Origin: Ryuthela nishihirai
Lineage: Eukaryota > Arthropoda > Arachnida > Araneae > Heptathelidae
NCBI GenBank assembly: GCA_038380435.1
Contig: JAWZYU010000706.1
Span: forward strand, 1-64,000
Direction: 5' to 3'
DNA: 64,000 bases
In this document: positions 23,501 to 33,950 of the stretch, piece after piece
Layout: every line of letters starts with the position of its first letter
Position numbering within the stretch: position 1 is the first letter of the stretch
The notes under the pieces: model-generated
Databases searched by the model: none
The model's input: only the letters and a program-made list of their open reading frames with translations
Told to the model about the DNA's origin: nothing
Position numbers and translations under genes: made by a program

Positions 23501-24163
23501 TGATTCAGTTAATCTGAATGGTTGCAGTCTTGAGCAGGTGTCTCAGTTTAATTATCTTGGGAGCTATGTAACTGATAATGGTGATGTGCGGCATGAGATT
23601 AACAGACGAATAGGGATTGCTGCTGGGACTTTTAAGAATCTATGGAGAGTGTGGAGAAATAGGCGTATACACCTAAAGACTAAAATTAGACTGTATAATA
23701 GTTTGGTTCTTTCTAGGGTTAGTTATGGTAGTGAAACTTGGACACTTTGTAAACAAGATAACAGGAAACTAGATGCTTTTGATTCCAGATGCTTACGCAG
23801 TATCTTGGGCATTAGGTGGTTCAACTGTGTAACTAATGATGAGATTAGGAAAAGGAGTTTGCAACCTCCTTTAAGCAGCATATTGTGCAGAGAGAGACTC
23901 CGTTGGTTTGGCCATGTTGCCCGTATGAATAATTATAGATTGGCGAATAGGGTTATGAACAGTGTGCCTAAAGGCCTCAGAAAGAATGGGAGACCTAGGA
24001 TGCGGTGGGCAGACAATGTCAAACAGGACCTTGTTAGAATTGGTGTGCAGTGGCCAGATGCAGTAGATGTAGCTCAGGATAGACTTGCTTGGAGAACTAA
24101 ATTGCACGGTCTGGTTGGACCTCCGTAGCCCATGGCTGCTTGAGGATGATGATGATGATGATG
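20569..24163 (+). mobile_element. Intact full-length RTE LINE with 10-bp TSD
   Basis: The 10-bp direct repeat ATTATCAATT lies at 20559-20568 and 24164-24173, and the family C host sequence continues on each side. The element has a ~550-bp leader, a single uninterrupted 1003-codon EN-RT ORF, a very short 3' UTR (CCCATGGCTGCTTGAGG) and an (ATG)n tail. Single ORF2-type coding, no RNase H, the LRWFGHVARM C-terminus and a microsatellite tail fit the RTE clade. At 3595 bp with an open ORF it is the best candidate in the window for a recently active copy and a source for the other RTE pieces. Confidence 0.93.
21117..24128 (+). CDS. RTE-type endonuclease / reverse transcriptase (1003 aa)
   Basis: This protein would nick target DNA and copy the element RNA at the nick in the nucleus. 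AP-endonuclease residues 45-300: N50 in SWNVRTL, E79 in LQETRW, D185/N187 in GDFNAKVG, D280/H281 in GSDHYLV. Linker 300-500 is charged. RT about 510-770: KSPGVDEITTEML, PIFKKGDRSSCDNYRGIS, GFRSGRGCVDQIF, VDFKKAFDSVD, GVRQGCILSPFLFS and catalytic YADD at 748-751. C-terminal part: YGSETWTLCKQD, RCLRSILGIRW, LCRERLRWFGHVARM. All EN and RT catalytic residues are present. A TAG directly precedes this ATG; in the subfamily at 9.4-12.6 kb the frame extends further upstream, so the true start may differ. Similar proteins are often mis-annotated as host genes, for example 'craniofacial development protein 2-like'. Confidence 0.95.
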   Translation: MASAFSSGGTGLCPMSAIRGLFDIVGIPSLNKHSFFKHPTNHFLSIGSWNVRTLHRAFSLDVLTQEFHRYNLDILGLQETRWTDKGQILKNNLKFLFSGRDDKKHHQGVGLLLSRHASDALLGYECINERFLTAKFQSSVKDLNVICCYAPTEDADEDEKDRFYEQLQDILNSVKKGDITLVLGDFNAKVGTDSDLWGGVIGPFGIGSCNGNGQRLLQVSKLNGFRITNTYYKHRDIHKYTWVSPDGLHKNMIDYILINSKWTSSVRNTRAYRGAEIGSDHYLVKSVLQLKLKKCCARVKKFTFNTEALKDPVIAKAYHDRLLSHYDSHGLLTTEVEEEWDHFKQAFLDTNSTLLGKKEQKRQNYLSDKALDLISERKNCRNALNQYPTSPNRKHYRDLNKLVKDQLAADKNLWLDGLADKAEEAVRQHNSRELYQIVNVLCGRKRTGIQGLKDKQGKVIEGEDSVMARWAEHFSDVLNNVVCSTPIVCNDDRCIGGFNVGPITQSEVILAVSKLKLHKSPGVDEITTEMLRAGNVSVTTWMTEILNLFYDKGMVPKDFTRAIVIPIFKKGDRSSCDNYRGISLLSVPGKVLSMIVLNRIKNLVDRQLRDEQCGFRSGRGCVDQIFSLRQILEKCLEFQKPLVASFVDFKKAFDSVDRHNLWLIVRSYGIPDKLVNIMKALYNNTESCVRVGKACSNWFSITSGVRQGCILSPFLFSLVIDYVMRNSLQGKDFGLKWAGDTKISDLDYADDLALLANDVDEMNSFIQAVDESGSRVGLVINREKTKVMKIGQAGCDSVNLNGCSLEQVSQFNYLGSYVTDNGDVRHEINRRIGIAAGTFKNLWRVWRNRRIHLKTKIRLYNSLVLSRVSYGSETWTLCKQDNRKLDAFDSRCLRSILGIRWFNCVTNDEIRKRSLQPPLSSILCRERLRWFGHVARMNNYRLANRVMNSVPKGLRKNGRPRMRWADNVKQDLVRIGVQWPDAVDVAQDRLAWRTKLHGLVGPP

Positions 24164-24173
24164 ATTATCAATT

Positions 24174-24905
24174 ACATATACTATTACATGGCATGGAAAA
24201 ATAATTCAGCTAAACTATTCGTGATGAGAATTCAATATTTTGTAAAAACATATCAAATAGAAAAGAATAAAAATAATATTATCGATTGTTAATTTTGTGT
24301 TATTAAATTTGTTGGCTTTTCATAGCTAACAGCAACCACCAGTATAAAATTTAGTTAGATATATAGAAGAGATTGTTTCCGTTTAATCCCCGAGTTGGCT
24401 GTCGAGTTCGTGGGTTCCAGAAAAATCTTTGCGGAAGCGGAGATTGAAATAATAAAATATAAAAGGTGTAAGTGTGACTGTTCAATGAAATTGCCATTCA
24501 TTGAAAAGTAAACTTTTGATAATCTAGTAAAATACATTTTTCAGTTACAAATTTCGACTATTATTCAACTGATGCATCTCTTCCTGCAAGTATTTCACAG
24601 TACACTTTCATATATATAATTATTATTCCCTCTTTCTATCATTCGATGCACCTAAGTTGAAAAAGTCATCAGTACCATGCTTCGAAATTTCGAAAGTTGT
24701 GCAAAACGATAAGGTACGAACTGTTTACTGTGAAGGTGAAGTTGCCATTCAACGAAAACCAATCTTCTCTTAATCGGTTAAAAATACATTTCAATTTATA
24801 GTTTGATTTGACGATCTGGGCACTAAACTGCTTTAAAAATTTAGCCAATTATTATAGTAGATATAGTAAAAATATCTGAAATAAATTTATCATAAATGTA
24901 CATCT
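24174..24905 (+). repeat. Family C repeat, right part of the interrupted copy
   Basis: This continues the copy split by the RTE. It contains blocks common to all family C copies: CGGAGATTGAAAT, TGATAATCTAGTAAAATACAT, TCATCAGTACCATGCTTCGA, ATTTGACGATCTGG. Other copies are at 29130, 34466, 41878(-), 49960(-) and 55263(-). Confidence 0.85.
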
Positions 24906-25916
24906 ATGTAAGAGAAAGATTTGTCTGTTTGTGTGTGTGTCTGTGTGCCTGTCTGTGGCAGCCATAACTCATTTGTGAATCAACGTACACTCTCCAAATT
25001 TTCAGAGAATATTTCAGGTTGTGGTCAGGATTGCAGTGCTAAATTTAGGTTGAAAGTCCAAAAGCCGGGCTTCCTAAAACTTGAGGACCTATATAGTTAG
25101 AGACTGGCCATCTTGGTGATTCACTGCCATTGGTTGATTGAATCACGTGGTTTATGGACGCCATGTTTTATCGTACGGTGCGACGAAAGCATATGAGTTA
25201 GTGTATGTACCTAGTTAAAATCTTCTTAGTTGTTATAGTTTTAGATATTTCTACCACTTTTTTGTCTATAAAAACTGTCGTATTTTATGAAGGCCTCACT
25301 GCATTGCATTTGGGTGTAAAAATTTCACTCAAAGAAATAAATTAATGAATATTTTTTTCCGAGAAACTCCATCAGAAGACGGCAATCGGCTGCAAAAGTG
25401 AAATGAGCTAACTGAAAACCAACAAATAATTTCTTTCAAGGTTCGTTTGAAAAACGAGCTAATGTTTTCGCTTTGTCATCTGCCTATGCCAATATTTGTT
25501 CGTCTGTCTGTCCGTTTCTCTGTTGTCTGTCCATCTGTCTTTCCCACCTGTCTGTCCGTCTATAGACAATATTTTTTTTTACTTTTAGAGCTAAATGAAA
25601 AATTCTTTTTGGGTTGGATAGGTGTGGAACAAATACTGCGATTGATTCACAATTTTGGAAAATTTCAATATCTTTAATAGCGCCCTCTAGCGGTGTGAAA
25701 AGACGGAAAACGCTAAAATTTTAAAAAAATATTGCAAACAAACTATTTACACTGGAAATCTGCAATTTTGGTAGTAGAGTGTTATGGTCAGAAGGTTTTC
25801 AATGGCAACAAGGCTTTGACGTCTTAGCCAAAAGGGGGTGCGAAAATGAAAAATTTTCTTAAAGAAATAAACGAAACTATATATTTTTTGTTTTACAGGC
25901 ACTAACAAAATATTAA
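24906..25916. other. No gene seen; TG- and CTGT-rich tracts
   Basis: There is a TGTGTGTCTGTGTG tract at 24926-24955 and CTGTCTGTCC-type runs at 25499-25560. The phrase 'GCGCCCTCTAG.GG' (25680) recurs in complement at 27605 and 27905, suggesting a diffuse repeat. No recognisable gene. Confidence 0.4.
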
Positions 25917-26395
25917 TAATTTAAACAATATTTGATAATCTCAGTGTTTCCTGTAGACGTTTAAACGTCTATGAATCAATAAATGTTTTTATGGAAAAAA
26001 TTTCGCCGACATACAGGATTCGACACATAGGAGAAACGTGCCAGAGTATTCTAACCTGTTGAACTAATGCTGTCTGTCCTTCTTCCACTAATAATGACTA
26101 TCAATATTCCCGTGAATTTTGGGTGCCTCCATATGACATCTATGATCTCGAATGGCAACTATTTCTTTTTTAGTGCTCTGAGCAAGATTTATATAAATAA
26201 TGAAGTCACATCATGCTAATTAACGTTATTAATGATTTAAACATATATTTGATATTCTCGGCGTTACCTGTAGACGTGTAAACATCTGTAAATCAATAAA
26301 TATTTTTTGTTAAAAAAAGCCGGCGTTAGTTCAACAAGTTAAAATACTCTGGCATGTTTCTGGAGAGATGCGGGTTCGAATCCTGTATGTTGGCA
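25917..26395. repeat. Paired repeat with oppositely oriented tRNA-like segments
   Basis: Two direct repeats (25917-25997 and 26228-26309, sharing CTGTAGACGT.TAAAC.TCT and AATCAATAAAT) are each followed by a 70-77 bp tRNA-like segment. The first is in minus orientation (26004-26072), the second in plus (26319-26395). The plus copy has GCCGGCGTTAGTTCAACA, a GGGTTCGAATCC B box and a TGTTGGC 3' end that can pair with its 5' end. The anticodon arm is not convincing, so I do not call a functional tRNA. Confidence 0.6.
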
Positions 26396-26901
26396 AAAAA
26401 AAATTTCCACAGAAATATTTATATTTACATTTTTGGAATACCTATCAGATGGAATTTCCAGTGTTCGAGAGTGCTAAAGTAGGTAAATAAAAACTCGAAA
26501 AGCGAACTCTAATGGCGGAAAAAGCTGGAAAATACCAAATCTTTAAATAAATATTGCAAACGATTCATTTTTGCTACAAACTTAAAGTTTTCGTTATAGA
26601 GTGTAATGGTCAAGTGATTTACAATAATAGTAATGATTTGTCCCGTTGGAAAAATGCAACTTTTCTGCCTAAAGAGATAAATGAAAAACTTGTTTTGCAC
26701 ATTACAGGTACTATTAAAATATTAATAGTTTATTTTCTCAATTAAACAGTAGTTCGAATTTCCACTGCCAGAGGGTACTTAAAGTGTAAAATAACTAGAA
26801 GAACGTATATCGTCTCTGGCGCATATGGGAATCTCATTTCCAAAGGGAATGAAGTTCTTCCTTTGCCTACTTCTTCACTCCTTAAAGTTTCAATTATGGA
26901 T

Positions 26902-27025
26902 GTTCGTGTTGTCTTTCTGCTGAGGTCCCGTCATCCTCATGGACTTTCTCCTATGGCGTATAAACTGAGAGTCTCCTGTCAGACCTCTGTACAAGCAGCT
27001 GCTTGAGGGGTTATTTATTTTTTAA
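26902..27025 (+). mobile_element. 5'-truncated SINE1
   Basis: It starts within the TCGTGTTGTCTTTCTGCTGAGG block and ends at CAAGCAGCTGCTTGAGG plus a TTATTTATT tail. The first palindrome is mutated (TGAGAGTCTCCTGTCA). Head missing. Confidence 0.85.
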
Positions 27026-27371
27026 TGTATAATGGGGGAAATGCACATAGTAGTATTTTGTTAGCAATTATGAACTAAAAATACTTAAATAAGATAATTG
27101 ATGTCAGTGGAATTTCTACTCTAACAGAACTCTACACGCTGAAATGTCTACCATAAACATGATCTCAGATTATATAAATTAAAACTACCATTGAAAATGC
27201 GAATTGCATTTCATTAATAGCCAACTAAAAAAGAGGTTTCCAAATATCTCTTAAAATAAAGCCGTTCCGTTTCTTACCTACCTTGGGCTTAGGTTGAATT
27301 CATTGTTGTCAATGGAATTTTCGAGACCGCCATATTCCACGTCCAAAATTTAAAATTTCTAGCATAAATAC

Positions 27372-27560
27372 ATTGGCTACTGATCTAAGGGACCTGGGTT
27401 CGAGCCCCGGGTAAGGCATGGATGTATGTGTCGTTTTTCTGCTGAGTCCTGTCATCCATCTCTCAGACCTTTTACTCTGGTATATAAACTGACGGGATCC
27501 TGTCAGACTTCTGTGGTAAGCAGCTGCTTGAGGGTGTATTTATTTATTTTTATTTATCTT
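27372..27560 (+). mobile_element. SINE1 lacking the A-box end
   Basis: It begins at TTGGCTACTGATCTAAGGG and keeps the GGTTCGAGCCCCGGG B-box region, the body and AGCAGCTGCTTGAGGG with an ATTTATTT tail. The first palindrome has changed to TGACGGGATCCTGTCA. Confidence 0.88.
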
Positions 27561-29129
27561 GCAATATTCCTTTCAAATTTTTGAAATTTTTCTATATTTT
27601 TCCACCGTTAGAGGGCGCAATTATAGGTTTTGGGAAATTCGCAAAATGAAATTGTAATATTTCATCTATAGCTGTCCAAAATAAAAGGAATTTTTTATTT
27701 ATCTCTTAAATCATACACTTTTCTGTTAAAACAAAAAAAACGTGAGATTCACCCCCCCCCCCTCCCCTGTTTCTAAAGGGTCAAGTGATTATTGCCAATG
27801 GTAACTTCGTAACCTCCACATTTCAACACCAAAATTTTAAACTTCTAACATAACTACATCGTTTGGAATATTCGATTGATATTTTGCAATTTTCAAATTT
27901 TTCCACCTTTAGAGGGCGCAGTTATAACTTTTGGGAGATACGAAAAATGCAAATCATAATATATCATTAATTCCTATCTAACAGAGAAAGAATTTTATAT
28001 TTATCTCTATAAACAAAAAAGTTCGATGTCAACAGACGGACAGACAACAAAGTGATATTATTTAGTTTTTTAAAAATAAAAAGCCCTAAAATATACTTTT
28101 CCTTTTTTAGCTATTTTCTAAAGTGCTTCCAATCAAAGCACTGAAATCTCTATCAAATATTACCCTACCCTTTTCCGGAATCCTAATACCGTGCAATACC
28201 ATTCAGCTGTTGCACGCTAAACAATCCGTCCAATTTTGAGATGGCCAACCTCTACCTCTACAGGGCCTCTAGCTAGAAGCAAATAAATTTACCATGCTAT
28301 TCCTACGGGAAACGAGAAACGCTATCAAATATATTGTTGCCATTCAGTGCTCCCTAACTCTGAAAGCAAAGAGTTGAAATAGCATTTAAATCTACTGCCG
28401 TTGCCAGATTCCCCACTTTTCGAAAGGCATTATTGAGGCATTCCATTGCAGCCACCTACCTGATTTCCTAACCAGACATGGGGTCGGTCAGGGGGAACCC
28501 GCCTGCGAAATTAGGAACCTTTCGATGAAGTACGTCGGAAATTACAGAATACCAAAATATGACGAAATAAATATCTCGATAGTTTGCCACGTGCTCTGAC
28601 AGCGCGCGCCGAGTCTGCAATGACCTTTGCAACACCGGGAATTATTCGTTTTCAAACTGTGATTAAATGTCGCGGGAGGGGGAATGCTCACAAAAGTAAA
28701 CTTCAGTGCAAGAAATAACATGCAGATTAAAAGTGAGACACTAGCTGTCACAATTTGTGTAAAAAGGAAGCCACGGGCCAAGTGAGAACCAGATTTTTAA
28801 ACAATCACCGGGCCACAATGGGCAAGAATTTTAGACTGTGCGGAAGAATATCACGGGAGACATAGGACCGTAAAATCTGTCGAAACGGAAATAAAATCTC
28901 GAAAGCTTACGCAGAAACTAAGCAACGGTCTATGAGGAGTGCTCGCTGACGTCAACAACGATCCGGGAAAATTTCTTCCCGTTGAAAATCTCTGCTATAG
29001 TGTGTGTGGGGGGGGGAGGGGGGCTTCTTACAAAATTTACCATTAATGCAGTGAAAATGAGAATATACCGTTTGAAAGTGACACACGACCAGCGCCAGGG
29101 TACATTCAGGTAGTATGAAATTAAAAATG
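27561..29129. other. No gene seen; includes a less repetitive stretch 28440-29050
   Basis: 27561-28080 is AT-rich with repeated 'TTTTTCCACC.TTAGAGGGCGCA' phrases (27600 and 27900), a diffuse tandem relationship. 28440-29000 has higher GC and no match elsewhere in the window except a short block at 14280. It contains no recognisable protein. A G-rich run is at 29005-29022. Confidence 0.4.
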
Positions 29130-29690
29130 AAAAAAAAATAAATAATATTCCCGATTGTTATTTTGTCTAATTTAGATTGTTACCTTTTTATAGTCAACTA
29201 AAACTACCTGTATAAAACTTAGATAAATTATTAAAAGCGTTTTTTTTTTGTTTTATTATTATTATTTCATCAAATGCCAATGTGGTTCATTAAACTTATT
29301 TCGAGAAAGGTCTGCGAAAGCGGAGACTGAAATAAAAATTGTAAAGGCATGAATGTGACCGTTTAATCAAGTTTCCATTCATTGAAAACTAATCTTCTGA
29401 TAATCTAGTAAAATGCATCTATTCCGGCAAGTATTTCACAGCACACTTCCCTATACATAATAATTATCTATCTCTATCATTCGATGCAACTAAGTTCAAA
29501 AAGTCATCAGTACCATGCTTCGAAATTTCGAATGTTACGCAAAACGATAACGTAAGAACTGTTTACTGTCAGGGTGAAGTTGCCATTCAACGAAAACCAA
29601 TCTTCTCATAATTGGTTAAAAATACATTTCATTTTATAATTAGATTTGACGATCTGGCAAAAAATCGTATTATGCATGTGCAGAAAAGTC
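29130..29690 (+). repeat. Family C fragment
   Basis: It shares the CGGAGACTGAAAT, GATAATCTAGTAAAATGCAT, GTCATCAGTACCATGCTTCG and TTTGACGATCTGGCA blocks with 24174-24905. It is interrupted by the Tc1/mariner element just downstream. Confidence 0.8.
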
Positions 29691-29695
29691 AACGT

Positions 29696-31074
29696 TATAC
29701 ACTGCACCCCGTTGAAATTGCTCCACCCAGAAGGATTGTGGTGATAAAGGTGAAATGTAGCACACACAGAGCAATACATGTTGGCTTACCATGATTTAAT
29801 TTGCAGCCTCTTACAGTAGTTAGAAAATGAGATAAGGCAGCACAATGTGATTGCTTCAATAGGTGGTTGTACCACCGTGAACGACAATACAGTCAGAAAT
29901 ACAGCGTGGCATGGAGTCATACAGTCGATGGACATGGTTCTGAGAAATTGCACACCAAGCAGCATTGGCTTGCTCCCATAATTCATCGAGATATATAGTG
30001 CCAGCTGGTGAGAGAATTGCACACGTCGTCCAATGTGGTCCAACAGATTTTTTTTTGGGATAAATCTGGAGATCCTGCCAGCCATGGAAATACTTGAACA
30101 TGTTGCAAACATTGTCTGGAAACCTTAGCAAAGTGTCCACGGATGTTGTCATGGTGGAAAATTGGCTGCTGCATGCCTCCCAGGAACTGTAATCAAATGG
30201 ATTGACTGCTGTCATATCCAGTAGCACCTCATATCATTATGCCTGGCTGAAGGGTGGTGTGCCGGTCAGGAACAAAAGCTGGATCCTTCATCTCTCCAGG
30301 TTATCACCATACATGGATCCTTCAATCGTCAGCACACAGACAGAAACTTGATTCATCACTAAACACAACAGTGTGTTTAGTTACCTCAGTTTGCACAACT
30401 TCAGCTCCAAGCCAGACGAGCGCTGTGATCGTTTGCAGTCAATGGCAGTCATTGTAACAGTTGCATAGAGCGCAGGTGTGCCTCATGCAAAATTCAGTTT
30501 ATCATTATGGTCGTTATGGGGACGTCCATGGCTGCTGACACAGCCTATCGAACATCGCCTGCAGTGCTCTGTGGTGACGAACGAGCATGCTGAACTATTC
30601 GCCTATCAAGCCGTACTGACGTCTGCCGGACGGCACCACTCCTTCTGCGATGCAAGATAGAACCTTCATTTCGCAAATGTTGCCAACAGCATCCAACAGT
30701 TCGTGCATCCCGATGAACATGGGCAGCAACATGACGTGTAGTCTATCCATTTCACATAGGCCAATAATTCTTCCTCTCTCAAAAGCATCCAAATGGCGAT
30801 AAACCTGTCGACGGCTTGTAGCAGACATTTTCGGCCTTCGCTGAACAATTTCCAATGGAACCATCAAATTTCAACCGCTCACACGAATTCCACCTGCATA
30901 AACAAAACACAATGCTTGTTCCTTCTTGCACCTTTTATCTCTTGAGCCAAACACGTCATTGGCTCGGGATTATCATCATTTGCATATCTCAACTGCACAC
31001 ACCCACCTTTCTATTTGCATGTTTGTACGACATGTCCTTTTGGGTGGGGCACTTTCAATGTCGAGCAGTGTATA
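29696..31074 (-). mobile_element. Tc1/mariner-type DNA transposon, dead
   Basis: Terminal inverted repeats are visible: the left end reads TACACTGCACCCC..TTGAAATTGCTCCACCC and the complement of the right end reads TACACTGCTCGAC..TTGAAAGTGCCCCACCC, both next to TA, the usual target duplication of this superfamily. The element is about 1.38 kb, a normal size. The transposase on the minus strand is interrupted many times. Confidence 0.85.
29790..30870 (-). pseudogene. Tc1/mariner transposase remnant
   Basis: Read on the minus strand: an N-terminal helix-turn-helix piece (30867-30595: RHLDAFERGRIIGLCE), the first catalytic Asp context (VFSDESSFCL, near 30355), the second (FHHDNIRGHFAK, near 30140), then FPWLAGSPDLS and a C-terminal LYDSMPRCISDCIVVHGGTTTY-like end split between frames. 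Several stops and at least two frameshifts are present. The family cuts and pastes the element at TA sites; this copy cannot. Confidence 0.85.
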
Positions 31075-31278
31075 TGATATTTTCACTAGGGATAACTAAA
31101 TTCTATTCATTCAGTTCTGCAAACCCTTATATAATTTGAATGTTACTTAGGTTGGAAATCATCATATTTATATAGACTGTTTAAATAAATGATATTTAAC
31201 GTGGAAACTATATAGCTTTAACAACAATCTTTCTTTGTTTTGAAAAATGCGATTGCAGATAAAGTTCTCAATCAAATA

Positions 31279-31316
31279 TATCAATATCTCGATTTTTGAA
31301 AATCGAGATATTGATA
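31279..31316. other. Perfect 38-bp hairpin (18-bp arms)
   Basis: TATCAATATCTCGATTTT is followed by a 2-base loop and its exact complement. An AT-rich tract (31318-31362) follows. No terminator-type function is implied in this genome. Confidence 0.85.
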
Positions 31317-31367
31317 AAAAAGATATAAATATATAAATATAAATAATATATATATAATGATATAAAA

Positions 31368-31907
31368 TTCGTAGCGCGCCACGATCGTGATCTGTAGTTC
31401 CCAGGTTCGAGTCCCAGCTGGGTCAGAGTTGAGATTTATCTACGCAAAACTCCCCTCCCTGCCCACGGTCAGTAGGGGACACCGATGGGTTTCGAAAGGC
31501 CGCCGTCCGTCGGATGGGACGTTAAGACGTGGCCCCGTGTGCGGGGGAGGCATACCCTGTGCACGTTAAAGAACTCGCTGGATGGCCTTGACGGGAGGCT
31601 ACCATCTGTCTCTCAACAGTTGTTACAGTGGGTCCCCTCCCCCAACCTTCTCTGAGTCTTCGGGGTCCATGTGACCTGGCCATTTAGCCCATGGTGTGCA
31701 AAAAAGTGCCGCTCAGAGGTAAGACAACCTAACGTTAAAGAACATGCTGGATGGCCCTGACGGGAGGCTATCATCTGTCTCCCAACAGCTGTTCCATTGG
31801 GTCCCCTCCCCCAACCTTCTCTGAGCCTTCGGGATCCTTGGGCCTGGCCATTTAGCTCATGGTGTGTAAAAAAGTGCCGCTCGGAGGTAAAACAATCCAA
31901 TCCAATT
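31368..31907 (+). mobile_element. SINE2 with one extra 3' module
   Basis: One SINE2 (31368-31732, head partly degraded, B box GGTTCGAGTCC at 31402-31412) runs directly into a second copy of only the 3' module (31733-31907), starting at ACGTTAAAGAACATGCTGG and ending at AAAACAATCC. This is the simplest example of 3'-module duplication. Confidence 0.9.
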
Positions 31908-32899
31908 ACCTAATTTATAGACGAATATTACTACAATATCCCAAAGTCATCATTTGTTGAATGGAGGTTCCAACTTTCTCTCAGCTACCAAAGTCCAGTT
32001 CCAATGACATTTTGTCCATTATGTAAATTTGCCTTTTCCGCTGCTTTTTATATTTTTTGTCATTTTACTCGATCGCATAAGTAGAGATTTAATGAATATT
32101 TCGATTATACGGAAACACGAGTACTTGTAATAATTTATTTAAACTTTCTGCAGGTAGCGTTATGAAAAATAAATATCTTAAAGGTACCAGAAATAAGAAT
32201 CATGAATTTTACTCTATTGTATTCCATTTGAATGGTAAATTAAAAAAATAAAGCTTGTTTTAGCTAACGCCAAGTTTAGTCTAACTTATTTTGAATCGCA
32301 ACGAAAAATCTCATTTATCCCTACAACCAAAAATATGTATATCTACAAAAGAAAAGACACATAGACAACAAATTAAAATCAGTAACTTCCTTTTGAAATA
32401 AATATTATTATAAAAATTAAGCTTTAGTATAACAATCTCCCATTTAATAACATTAGTTTGCAATAGGCCTGGATCTAGGAAAAAAGAAAGGAATGGGGTT
32501 GGGGAGAGAAAAAAAGAATAAATCGAACGGAAACAAAAGAAAAGAGGAAATTTGAGAAAGAATAAAATAATCAAATCTTATTTCCATTATTTTAGACGCT
32601 AAATTTCCATTCCAGTATAACTGGTCCCCTCTTTCCTTTTACAAGTCTTTAAAATATAAGTATTGAAATGTGATATAAGTATTGATATAAGAATCAAAGG
32701 TTTATCAATTTTTTTTACTCTATTATCTTTAATAGCATTATCAAAGGGGGATGACACTCTTGCAAATTCCTCCCTTTAAATCCGGTCCTAGTTTGGAATA
32801 ATGTACATTAAGTGATAAAAGTACGCAATGTATCATTTTTAATATTTGGAACGAAACCTTTATAAGGGGTCGTCCGCAAATTCCCCAATTCTGTTATAC
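31908..32899. other. No gene seen
   Basis: AT-rich unassigned DNA. The blocks around 32130-32290 (AACTTTCTGCAGGTAGCGTTA, TTTAGTCTAACTT) have inverted counterparts near 38990-39160, so a diffuse repeat pair is likely. Confidence 0.4.
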
Positions 32900-33065
32900 C
32901 TGAATTAACCATTCCCCCAGCCAACTTCATCTTATATAACAATACGTACTCATGAGGGGAATTCTACATACACACCACTTCCGGTTTATGAACAGAAAAT
33001 TTTATTATTGTTATGCATTTTTTTAGTAGGAAATCTTCAGCGTAAGTTCAAAAGAATGTTTCGCA
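32900..33065. repeat. Family H repeat
   Basis: It matches 58541-58690: shared CCAACTTCATCTTAT, GGGAATTC, TTTTATTATTGTTA and TAGGAAATCTTC.GCGT blocks. Non-coding. Confidence 0.65.
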
Positions 33066-33297
33066 ACAAAAATTCATAGATAAATTAATTAATTGCAAAA
33101 GTATAAAACCACATTATATAACATAAATTCAACTAACACAAATCCTTAACTTCATCAGTATGAAGCTAAATCATCAAAAGATTATATTGCCTATTATCTA
33201 ACAATACTTGAAATAATATTATTATAATTCTTACAGACTCCATTCAAAGCATAGAGTAAAAGGTTTTAAATATTATTAATTATTTTTTATTACTGTT

Positions 33298-33455
33298 CCG
33301 GGTAAGGCATGGATGCATGTGTCTTTTTTTACTGAGGTCCTGCTATCCTCTCAGACCTTCTACAAAGGCATATAAACTGACAGGCTCCTGTCAGACCGCT
33401 GTGACAAGCAACGGCTTGAGGAGGTATTTATTTATTTCTTTATTTATTTATATCC
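33298..33455 (+). mobile_element. 5'-truncated SINE1
   Basis: It starts at CCGGGTAAGGCATGGATG, after the B box. It keeps TGACAGGCTCCTGTCA, but the terminal palindrome is mutated (CAAGCAACGGCTTGAGG). Tail ATTTATTTCTTT. Confidence 0.88.
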
Positions 33456-33789
33456 ATCTTTTGTTCGACAGCTGTCCGAGCACAGTGATTCTGGTCAAGG
33501 TCACCTTGATACACCAAGCGTGAACAGCGGTTGAGCAACAGGACGGAAGTCAAATATGCTTAAATATTTTCAATTTTACTTTGTTTGAAATTTAAGTAAA
33601 ATTAATTTACTTTTAAATTAGGTAAAATAAATAAATTATTTTATTTCGTCCAAAATAAAGCATTTCTGATTATTTTGAAAGGTTTAAAACATGTTCTAAA
33701 ATCAGTAACTATCAGTTGAATTTTAAGTAACGTATTTAGTTAAATTAGATTAATAGAAAAAAAATTAATTCACTATCCTGACCTAATGT

Positions 33790-33950
33790 AATATAGGGAG
33801 CTTCGTCCTGTCAGAAGAAGGTCATATATCAGACAGACTCTAGGACTCATCCAGTGTGTTTATTAAGTGCAATAGAACGGCTCTCCTTCATAAGGGTTCG
33901 TGGCTTAATGTTACAGCCAATGGACGTCGGCACTTGGAAACGGGTTTCCA
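33790..33950 (-). mobile_element. Old SINE2-like fragment
   Basis: The order CATCCAGTGTGTTT.TTAA.GTGCA...GGCTCTCCT...GTGGCTTAATGT...GACGTCGGC follows the middle of SINE2 on the minus strand, with heavy divergence. An open frame through it (33854-34279) has no domain and is probably chance. Confidence 0.5.

Noticed and set aside
21117..24128. Host gene (for example craniofacial development protein)
   Set aside because: EN and RT motifs, TSDs, tail and multiple decayed relatives show it is a retrotransposon.
29786..30227. Overlapping minus-strand frames as separate genes
   Set aside because: They are frameshifted pieces of one Tc1/mariner transposase.
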